NCBI GenBank assembly: GCA_964503615.1
Contig: CAZDBA010000148.1
Span: 1 to 11,963 of the forward strand
DNA length: 11,963 bases
Direction of reading: 5' to 3'
DNA from: CAZDBA01 sp964503615
Lineage (GTDB): Bacteria > Planctomycetota > Planctomycetia > Pirellulales > Pirellulaceae
How positions within the stretch are numbered: position 1 is the first letter of the stretch; every line of letters begins with the position of its first letter. Below the pieces are notes generated by a model, which saw only the letters and a program-made list of their open reading frames with translations, had not been told where the DNA came from and ran no database searches. The position numbers were made by a program, and so were the translations under genes. Below, one piece after another: positions 6,642-11,963 of the stretch.

Positions 6642-8210
6642 ATGACACACAAAGTCCTTATCGCCGGCAATTGGATCGAATCAGCTTCTACCGGAACGTT
6701 TCAGGCCGAAGACCCAAAATCGGCAGCCATGATTGCCGAAGACTATCCGATCAGCAGCTGGGACGAATGCTCTGCCGCTTTAGATTCTGCCACAGAAGCG
6801 TTTGCCAAATTGCAGCAGATGCCACGAACGGCGATCGCCGATTTTCTGGAGAACTACGCCGATCGTATCGAAGCGCGTTCAGAAGAGATTCGCACGATCG
6901 CAGCTCAGGAAACAGCATTGCCGTTGGACACACGGTTGGTTGGCGAGTTGGGACGTACGTCCGGCCAGTTGCGTCAGGCCGCAGCCGCCGCGCGGGCTGC
7001 CAGTTGGTGTCTGCCCACAATCGACACCGAAACCAATATCCGCTCTTACTACAGTGCGATCGGACCGGTTGCCGTATTTGGCCCGAACAATTTTCCATTA
7101 GCGTTTGGCAGCGTCTCCGGCGGTGATTTTGCTGCCGCGATCGCCGCCGGCAATCCGGTGATCGGCAAAGCGAATTCGATGCACCCGGGCACGACCCGAT
7201 TGTTGGCCGAAGAAGCTCACGCCGCCGCCGAAGCAACAGGAATGCCAGCGGGAATGGTCCAGTTGATCTACCGTATGTCCCATTCCGATGGCGAGCGATT
7301 GGCTTCCGACCCACGTCTGGCTTCGATCGGATACACCGGCAGTCGCAATGCCGGGCTCAAGCTCAAGGCGGCAGCTGACGCAGTGGGCAAGCCGATTTAT
7401 CTGGAGCTTTCATCAGTTAACCCGGTTGTTATTTTGCCCGGAGCGATAGAAGAACGATCGGAAGAAATCGCGACCGAGTTGACAAGCAGTTGCATGATGG
7501 GCACCGGTCAGTTTTGCACAAGTCCGGGCCTGATTGTGATGCAAGCTGGTCCCGCAGCAGATGAACTAGTCAGTTCGCTTTCCGAAAAATTTGAGGCGGC
7601 ACCGGTTGGCACCTTGTTGAGCAAGTCGGGCCAATCAAGTCTGGCCTCAGCGGTTAAGACTTTGCTTTCTGCGGGAGCCGAAGCCGTCTGCGGAGCCAGT
7701 GAGGGAGGCGGAGACGGATACAGTTTCGCCAATACCGTATTGAAAACAACCGGCGATCAGTTTTTGGCCGATCCTCATCAATTGCAAACCGAAGCGTTTG
7801 GTAATTCAACGTTGGTTGTCTTGACCTCGTCACTCGAGCAGACCGTTGAGGTCGTGCAATCGTTGGAAGGTAACTTGACTGGTTGCATTTACTCCAATTC
7901 GACTGGCAGTGACGATGAGGCGTACACCAAAGTGGAACCAGGCCTGCGATTGCGAGTGGGACGATTGTTAAACGACAAGATGCCAACCGGTGTAGCAGTT
8001 TCGGCGGCAATGAATCACGGTGGTCCATTCCCGGCAACCGGTCACGCCGGTTTTACAGCGGTCGGAATTCCAGGTTCTCTGTTACGATTTTCGATGTTGC
8101 AATGTTACGACAACATCCGCCCCCATCGTCTGCCCGACGTATTGCAAGACAAAAACCCTGGCGACGTTTGGCGTCTGATAGATGGCAAGTGGACGCAGGA
8201 TAGTATTTAG
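6642..8210 (+). CDS. Aldehyde dehydrogenase, probable alpha-ketoglutarate semialdehyde (2,5-dioxovalerate) dehydrogenase
   Basis: An NAD(P)+-dependent aldehyde dehydrogenase of 522 residues, close to the usual length of the hydroxyproline-associated ketoglutarate semialdehyde dehydrogenases. Visible motifs: N-terminal VLIAGNWIESAS, oxyanion asparagine N150 in FGPNNFPLAFG, cofactor-domain GYTGSRNAG at 230-238, general base E255 in IYLELSSVNP, and nucleophile C292 in GTGQFCTSPG. It would oxidise alpha-ketoglutarate semialdehyde to alpha-ketoglutarate, feeding the TCA cycle. The substrate call rests on sequence style plus the divergent epimerase and dehydrogenase. Other 2-oxo-semialdehyde pathways, such as sugar-acid degradation, use close relatives. 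The ATG at 6642 starts MTHKVLIAGNW, the expected ALDH N-terminus. A possible intrinsic terminator lies about 80 bases downstream. Confidence 0.9.
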   Translation: MTHKVLIAGNWIESASTGTFQAEDPKSAAMIAEDYPISSWDECSAALDSATEAFAKLQQMPRTAIADFLENYADRIEARSEEIRTIAAQETALPLDTRLVGELGRTSGQLRQAAAAARAASWCLPTIDTETNIRSYYSAIGPVAVFGPNNFPLAFGSVSGGDFAAAIAAGNPVIGKANSMHPGTTRLLAEEAHAAAEATGMPAGMVQLIYRMSHSDGERLASDPRLASIGYTGSRNAGLKLKAAADAVGKPIYLELSSVNPVVILPGAIEERSEEIATELTSSCMMGTGQFCTSPGLIVMQAGPAADELVSSLSEKFEAAPVGTLLSKSGQSSLASAVKTLLSAGAEAVCGASEGGGDGYSFANTVLKTTGDQFLADPHQLQTEAFGNSTLVVLTSSLEQTVEVVQSLEGNLTGCIYSNSTGSDDEAYTKVEPGLRLRVGRLLNDKMPTGVAVSAAMNHGGPFPATGHAGFTAVGIPGSLLRFSMLQCYDNIRPHRLPDVLQDKNPGDVWRLIDGKWTQDSI

Positions 8211-8291
8211 CATCTCTCGGATATCGCAGTGTTCATTATGCTCCTACAAAGTCAATAAGAGACAGACCGAACATAAATCTGACACTACAAC

Positions 8292-8331
8292 AAACGCCTT
8301 TCGATATCGTCGTATTTCGTGGGGCGTTTTT
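8292..8331 (+). terminator. Possible intrinsic terminator after the aldehyde dehydrogenase gene
   Basis: The arms AAACGCC (8292-8298) and GGCGTTT (8323-8329) pair perfectly over 7 bases and run into a short T-tract (8327-8331). The 24-base loop contains its own small palindrome CGATATCG (8302-8309). The long loop and the overlap of the T-tract with the stem weaken the call. If real, it ends the aldehyde dehydrogenase transcript and separates the alcohol dehydrogenase from the hydroxyproline locus. The rest of the 8211-8458 gap shows nothing I can identify. Confidence 0.4.
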
Positions 8332-8443
8332 GCAAAGTTCGACATGTTGTTCATGAAGAGGCTGTAAAACGTGTTCGACCGCCGATGACGATGATCCGCC
8401 TCCGCTCCGACGCGACCATCCACGCTATGCATCAGATAACATC

Positions 8444-8461
8444 AAAAGGTAATTAGTCTTG
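8444..8461 (+). promoter_or_regulatory. Ribosome binding site fixing a TTG start
   Basis: AAAAGG at 8444-8449 is followed nine bases later by TTG at 8459-8461. The encoded N-terminus aligns with the family only from this codon, which supports TTG initiation. Confidence 0.6.
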
Positions 8462-9499
8462 AAAGCAGTCTGTTTTAAAGAGATTGGCAAGGTTGAATGT
8501 ATTGATCTGCCTGAGCCCGTTATCAGCGAGCCTGGTGATGCTATCGTCAAAGCGGTTTGTTCCGGACTCTGCGGATCCGACTTGCACCCATTTCACGGAC
8601 GTGAGAAAGGAATGGACGTTAATGCGGTCATGGGCCACGAAATGGTCGGCGAGGTGGTCGAAGTTGGTTCATCTGTTTCTAATTTCAAAACGGGCGACAT
8701 TGTCTACGCACCTTTTTCGACCAATTGTGGACACTGCTTTTATTGCCAGAACGGACTGCCATCTCGGTGCGTATCGGGACAGTTATTCGGTTGGGTTTCC
8801 AATGGAATTGGACTCGAAGGTTGCCAAAGCGAATTCGTACGGGTCCCTCTGGCTGATGGCACGTTAATGAAAAAGCCGGATAGCTTGAGCGATGTTTCAG
8901 CTTTGTTGTTGGGTGACAACTTCAGCACCGGTTTTTTCTGCGCTGAAATGGCTGAAATCAAACCGGAAGGCGCCTACGTTGTCGTCGGCTGTGGAACGGT
9001 TGGACTGCTGTGTATTCTGGCGGCAAAGTCCATGGGCGCCGAAACGATAATTGCGATTGATCCTGTAGCTCAGCGACGTGAACAGGCGGCAGCACTGGGA
9101 GCGATACCAGCGACGGAAGACTCCGCGCGTTCGATTGTTCTCGATCTTACCGCAGGACGAGGCGCCGACGGGGTGATGGAACTGGTTGGTGTTCCGGAAG
9201 CACAAAAACTCGCGTTCGAACTGATCAGGCCAGGTGGGATCATGTCTGTGATTGGTTGTCATTGCACCCCGAACTTTGCCTTCAGCCCGGTCGACGCTTA
9301 CGACAAAAACCTGACCTATCGAACGGGCCGTTGTCCCGCTCGCAAGTATATGCAACTACTTACCGACCGAGTTGCCAGCGGCGAATTTGATATCGATTCT
9401 TTCGTTACTCACGAATTTGATGCAACAGATTGCGTAACCGCCTACGATGTTTTCTCAAACAGAAAAGATGGTTGCTTAAAGGCAGTATTCAGATTTTAA
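8459..9499 (+). CDS. Zinc-dependent medium-chain alcohol dehydrogenase
   Basis: A 346-residue MDR-family oxidoreductase. Catalytic zinc ligands are C38 in SGLCGSD, H60-E61 in MGHEMVGE, and probably D154 in LLGDNFSTG. Four structural zinc cysteines, C90, C93, C96 and C104, lie in NCGHCFYCQNGLPSRC. The Rossmann motif VVVGCGTVG (174-182) is followed by an acidic residue, D201 in IAIDP, which favours NAD+ over NADP+. The substrate is unknown; a primary or secondary alcohol, threonine-like or polyol substrate are all possible. The start is a TTG at 8459 with AAAAGG (8444-8449) nine bases upstream; it gives MKAVCFKEIGKVE, the normal MDR N-terminus, and no better ATG exists. It is separated from the aldehyde dehydrogenase by 248 bases and a possible terminator, so a role in hydroxyproline use is not supported. 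Confidence 0.9.
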   Translation: MKAVCFKEIGKVECIDLPEPVISEPGDAIVKAVCSGLCGSDLHPFHGREKGMDVNAVMGHEMVGEVVEVGSSVSNFKTGDIVYAPFSTNCGHCFYCQNGLPSRCVSGQLFGWVSNGIGLEGCQSEFVRVPLADGTLMKKPDSLSDVSALLLGDNFSTGFFCAEMAEIKPEGAYVVVGCGTVGLLCILAAKSMGAETIIAIDPVAQRREQAAALGAIPATEDSARSIVLDLTAGRGADGVMELVGVPEAQKLAFELIRPGGIMSVIGCHCTPNFAFSPVDAYDKNLTYRTGRCPARKYMQLLTDRVASGEFDIDSFVTHEFDATDCVTAYDVFSNRKDGCLKAVFRF

Positions 9500-9590
9500 T
9501 TGAAGCCTTTTCAAACAGCACGATTTTGGATTCGACTCGGCGCTCAAAGATAAACCCATTCGCAAACCGATCGTCTGGTTTTCCTTTCTG

Positions 9591-9800
9591 ATGTTTGTTG
9601 CTGTGCTCTTTTGCTCGTATTTGTACATTGATGATCTGACGTTTTTTCGCATCCTGTTTCGAACGCACATGGGATGGTGGTACGCTGCATTTTTGTGCGT
9701 CATGACGGTTGCCCTCTACTTAGACTACGGTCGCCACGGGATTACTACAGAGTCGGGTGAGCCAACTGGCGTAGCTGATGTCGCCAGACTTCAGGATTGA
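9591..9800 (+). CDS. Small two-helix membrane protein, start uncertain
   Basis: An unrecognised protein of 69 residues from the ATG at 9591. Two hydrophobic segments are visible: residues 1-13 (FVAVLFCSYLYI) and about 27-43 (MGWWYAAFLCVMTVALYL), followed by a polar tail (YGRHGITTESGEPTG). The reading frame is open further upstream to a TGA at 9501-9503. The in-frame residues just before the ATG (KDKPIRKPIVWFSFL) would complete the first helix and give it a basic cytoplasmic flank. This suggests that translation starts earlier, yet no ATG, GTG or TTG lies in that extension. Either a rare start (such as ATT at 9558 or CTG at 9588) is used, the start codon has been lost, or the protein really begins within the helix. 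It follows the alcohol dehydrogenase by about 90 bases and is convergent with the kinase gene. Confidence 0.5.
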   Translation: MFVAVLFCSYLYIDDLTFFRILFRTHMGWWYAAFLCVMTVALYLDYGRHGITTESGEPTGVADVARLQD

Positions 9801-9824
9801 ACGAGCAAAAGGTCATTAACTTCG

Positions 9825-10337
9825 CTACTTCGCGCTCGTATCTACCAGCACGTGTTCAAAGGCTGGGGGCGCTTCCTCGCCGTAGTAGTTCAAAAATGTC
9901 TCCCAGTCTTTTAGCTTGGGAAGGTCTCGCGGTTCTCCTCGCGATATCATTCTCTGCCGTCTGACTTTCGGGTCACACTTTACATAGTGAACTTCCACTT
10001 CGGCTCGAAGAAGCTGGCCAAGCTGCTCAGGCCAGTCAGTTTGATGAACTTCACGCGTAAATGGTCCGACGACGATTACGTCGTGAGTCACCAAGTTTTC
10101 TTTTGCGATCCTAAACAGAGTATCGTAGATCGGCCCGCGAAAGTTTTCTTTGAACCATAACGAATCTCGATCATCGGGGTCTTTGTTCGCTGCGCTGAGT
10201 GCCGCTCGAACAATCGCCTCTGTTGCTGTATCAATATCTAGCAGAAGCGATTTGGTTTCAGCTGCCAACGCTCGGCCATAAGTCGTTTTCCCCGCGCCAG
10301 GCGGACCACAAACAATGATTGCTTTTTGTCTAGTCAT
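9825..10337 (-). CDS. P-loop kinase-like ATP-binding protein (AAA_33 / zeta-toxin-like fold)
   Basis: A 170-residue soluble P-loop NTPase of the small-molecule kinase type. The Walker A motif is CGPPGAGKTTYG at about residues 10-21. A DID segment (LLLDIDTATEA) follows strand 2. A hydrophobic strand ending VIVVGPFTRE contains a likely Walker B-equivalent region. An arginine-rich lid follows (CDPKVRRQRMISRGEPRD). This layout fits the gluconokinase/adenylate-kinase-like AAA_33 group; the phosphate acceptor cannot be named. No antitoxin-like partner is next to it, so a zeta toxin role is not supported. The ATG at 10337 has AAAGG (10349-10345 on the minus strand) 7 bases upstream. An adjacent TTG at 10340 would be too close to it. 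The gene is convergent with the small membrane protein gene (24-base gap). Confidence 0.75.
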   Translation of the reverse strand: MTRQKAIIVCGPPGAGKTTYGRALAAETKSLLLDIDTATEAIVRAALSAANKDPDDRDSLWFKENFRGPIYDTLFRIAKENLVTHDVIVVGPFTREVHQTDWPEQLGQLLRAEVEVHYVKCDPKVRRQRMISRGEPRDLPKLKDWETFLNYYGEEAPPAFEHVLVDTSAK

Positions 10338-10340
10338 CAA

Positions 10341-10570
10341 TTGGCCTTTCTAATTCCCTGTCGTACAAGATTTTCAAGAACTTTAACGATTAAGCGTCGT
10401 TCTTTTGATCCGCGTAACTTATACGATCCAGTTGATTCTGCCGCTTTTCAGGTCGTTTTCTTATTCTGCACAGCTTTTCTTGGGTTTACCCGAAACCGTG
10501 ACCTAAAGTTTTTAGTCCTGAAATAGAGCATTTTCAAATTACCTACCTAGAACAAACCAACGGAAATCAA
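10341..10570. promoter_or_regulatory. Divergent region between kinase-like and exported-protein genes
   Basis: This 230-base AT-rich gap lies between two divergently transcribed genes and must hold both promoters. I see small dyads, GGTTT/AAACC (10483-10487 and 10493-10497) and CTAAA-GTT-TTTAG (10503-10515), close together ahead of the exported-protein gene. They could be binding sites or chance. No convincing promoter boxes or terminator are visible. Confidence 0.35.
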
Positions 10571-11963
10571 ATGATTCGTTTCGCCTTTTTTGCGATCGTT
10601 GCGACACTCGTCTCAACTCATTCGATCGACGCAAAAACAACCTATTGCCAACAAGTGGAAACCCCATCAACGGTTCCACAGACTCAGTCTGCTAATAATT
10701 TACGTTCGGCGGTTCAACGGAATCAGAAAGTAAAGCAGACAGCTCGTCAGTTAGGTGCACAAGGTCCCGCACTTCGGCCTGCTACTAATAAATTGCGTCC
10801 GTCGATTCAACTACAGCAGACAGTCCGTGAATTGGGTGCCCAGGGCCTCGCATTTCGGGCTCAGAGCACTTCTGGCAAAGAAACAAGAAGTTCAACGGTA
10901 GAGCAGAATGTTACCGAGCAAATTACACAGCAAAGCGATGTGAAGGTTGATTGGGAGGATCGCCAGGAACGTGCCGTACAAGGTTCTGCCTTCCGTCAAT
11001 CAACTGGCTCTCAAACTCTGACTGCAAATCAACCTCAAGTAGAGTCTTGGAGTTCATCAACTGACCAGCGTTCGCTGGAGAACTCAACGTTGGAAACAAC
11101 TCAGCTAGATGAATTGAGAACTGAGAATCGCGGCACTGTTATCAACCCGTTTCAGCAAGCCGAGCCAAACCCATTCACACCTCAATCGAGCCAATTTGAA
11201 ACAGAGCGAAATAGTTCGAATGGCCAATGGCTACGAAACGGTGTTGATTCGGAGTTGACTGTCGAGCAGTTTTTGAGGCAGTCGAATGAGCAGAGAACGG
11301 CTCCCGAAGGTCCAGCACCTGTCTTGACTACTGAAAAGAGAACCACCCTCGAGTCGGTTGAATCAGCAATTACCACAGGTTTGAGCCAAAATGTTCAAAA
11401 CGGAAACATTAATAAGCCTCTTCGCAAAAGAGCACGTAGAGGGGATGGCCGAACAGCCCAATACAAGGCCAAGGAAAGTACCTCACATGCCAAACGCGCT
11501 GCTGCATGGCTTTTGTGGTTGCCTATATGGTTGCCATTGGCAGGACTAACGATTCTGGGCTGGTACGCTTGGCGAGCATTTACCATTAAACGAAGCGAAC
11601 GGGTACGAACCAGGGAACAAAGAAGGGCAAAGTTTACTGGCCGACGAGCGAACCAGAACGCAGCATCCAAAGGCCTTAAAATTGCGCCGGTGAACAACGA
11701 GTTAGAAGAAAGTACTTGTAGCCTTACCGAAACCAAACGTAAGGTTGCTTCGCAAGGCAACGATTCTTTCGAAACCAGCTCAGAGTTTGAGCTGGAATTG
11801 GAATGTGATGATGTTGAGAACGAGCAAATTGTTCCGTTTCCACAACTGTCAGGCACACCTCGCAAAAATGATAATATCGAGTCCGAAGTCGAAGGACGAA
11901 CAAACCGGGAAACCACTTCCAGAAAGAGTACTGGTAAGCGAGTAGAGTTCGAAGGAACACGCT
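10571..11963 (+). CDS. Unrecognised exported, membrane-anchored Gln/Ser/Thr-rich protein (3' end missing)
   Basis: The frame opens at ATG 10571 and stays open to the window end (464 complete codons, no stop). I do not recognise the family. Residues 1-21 form a Sec signal peptide (MIRFAFFAIVATLVSTHSIDA) with a likely cut after A21. Residues 22-310 are polar, rich in Gln, Ser, Thr and Asn and probably disordered, with two copies of a ~27-30-residue segment at 41-97 and a third partial copy near 131-142. A basic stretch (about 285-310) precedes one strong membrane helix at about 311-334 (AAAWLLWLPIWLPLAG...). After it come a very basic segment (KRSERVRTREQRRAKFTGRR) and then an acidic one. With a cleaved signal the tail would be cytoplasmic, but both flanks of the helix are basic, so topology is open. 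The gene was probably missed by closed-ORF calling because its stop lies outside. GGAAA lies just before the start. Confidence 0.7.
   Translation, partial: MIRFAFFAIVATLVSTHSIDAKTTYCQQVETPSTVPQTQSANNLRSAVQRNQKVKQTARQLGAQGPALRPATNKLRPSIQLQQTVRELGAQGLAFRAQSTSGKETRSSTVEQNVTEQITQQSDVKVDWEDRQERAVQGSAFRQSTGSQTLTANQPQVESWSSSTDQRSLENSTLETTQLDELRTENRGTVINPFQQAEPNPFTPQSSQFETERNSSNGQWLRNGVDSELTVEQFLRQSNEQRTAPEGPAPVLTTEKRTTLESVESAITTGLSQNVQNGNINKPLRKRARRGDGRTAQYKAKESTSHAKRAAAWLLWLPIWLPLAGLTILGWYAWRAFTIKRSERVRTREQRRAKFTGRRANQNAASKGLKIAPVNNELEESTCSLTETKRKVASQGNDSFETSSEFELELECDDVENEQIVPFPQLSGTPRKNDNIESEVEGRTNRETTSRKSTGKRVEFEGTR
10691..10861 (+). repeat. Tandem coding repeat (RxLGAQGxAxR segment)
   Basis: Two adjacent segments of the exported protein are homologous. 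Residues 41-70 (10691-10780) and 71-97 (10781-10861) share a pattern of NNL/NKLR, then Q-rich, then QTxRxLGAQGxAxR. The best-conserved part is RQLGAQGPALR against RELGAQGLAFR. The DNA has diverged mainly at third positions, so the protein sequence appears to be maintained. A weaker third copy, RQERAVQGSAFR, lies at residues 131-142 (10961-10996). Confidence 0.65.

Noticed and set aside
6751..7314. Minus-strand open frame of 187 codons
   Set aside because: It is a shadow of the aldehyde dehydrogenase frame, Arg/Ser-rich, with no family features.
8244..8432. Minus-strand small open frame in the ALDH-ADH gap
   Set aside because: It has no ribosome binding site, no recognisable motif, and it crosses the terminator-like hairpin.
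9801..9839. ACGAGC/GCTCGT inverted repeat as a bidirectional terminator
   Set aside because: The arms are only 6 bases with a 27-base loop, no T-tract follows, and one arm lies inside the kinase coding region.
9825..10337. Zeta-type toxin of a toxin-antitoxin pair
   Set aside because: The fold is related, but no small antitoxin gene is adjacent on the same strand and no zeta-specific substrate motif is evident.
11144..11176. Two NPF tripeptides (residues 192-194 and 200-202) resembling eukaryotic EH-domain ligands
   Set aside because: Short tripeptides are common in Asn/Pro/Gln-rich disordered sequence, and there is no evidence of an EH-domain partner in this window.
11395..11916. Minus-strand open frame of 173 codons inside the last gene
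   Set aside because: It is antisense to the exported-protein gene, has a low-complexity Ser/Leu/Arg-rich translation with no motif, and the plus frame has a signal peptide, membrane helix and repeats.

Overview
The window looks like the chromosome of a planctomycete, probably in or near the Pirellulaceae. This is an inference from gene style: a NIPSNAP protein, a stand-alone receiver protein, weak or absent Shine-Dalgarno sequences, roughly balanced GC content, and a divergent hydroxyproline epimerase/aldehyde dehydrogenase pair. No rRNA or other taxonomic marker is present. I see no tRNA, rRNA, CRISPR array, transposase or phage gene.

Left part (1-3452). Three genes lie on the minus strand in transcription order: a two-domain NIPSNAP protein (3121-2390), a single-domain response regulator (2302-1814) and an M20C aminoacyl-histidine dipeptidase, PepD (1711-242). 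The first 241 bases hold an imperfect GC-rich palindrome and two competing open frames that run off the edge. A 331-base divergent region (3122-3452) separates NIPSNAP from a plus-strand metallo-beta-lactamase-fold hydrolase (3453-4199). It carries an exact 15-bp direct repeat with a 23-bp period that looks like an operator.

Central part (4207-8210). This is a divergent hydroxyproline-degradation locus. A proline-racemase-family 4-hydroxyproline 2-epimerase and a DadA-like FAD dehydrogenase are coupled on the minus strand through a TAATG overlap. An alpha-ketoglutarate-semialdehyde dehydrogenase-like ALDH is on the plus strand. The expected route is trans-4-hydroxy-L-proline to cis-4-hydroxy-D-proline, then pyrroline-4-hydroxy-2-carboxylate, then alpha-ketoglutarate semialdehyde, then alpha-ketoglutarate. 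The deaminase for the third step, a transporter and a regulator are not in the window. The 210-base shared promoter region contains a short perfect dyad.

Right part (8211-11963). After a possible terminator comes a zinc-dependent alcohol dehydrogenase that starts at TTG. It is followed by a small two-helix membrane protein whose start codon is unclear, and by a convergent P-loop kinase-like protein. The window ends inside an unrecognised gene (from 10571, at least 464 codons). That gene encodes an exported, Gln/Ser/Thr-rich protein with a duplicated RxLGAQGxAxR segment, one later membrane helix and a charged tail. It is the least explained item here. I found no convincing new multi-gene system; the rest is ordinary metabolism with a few regulatory oddities.
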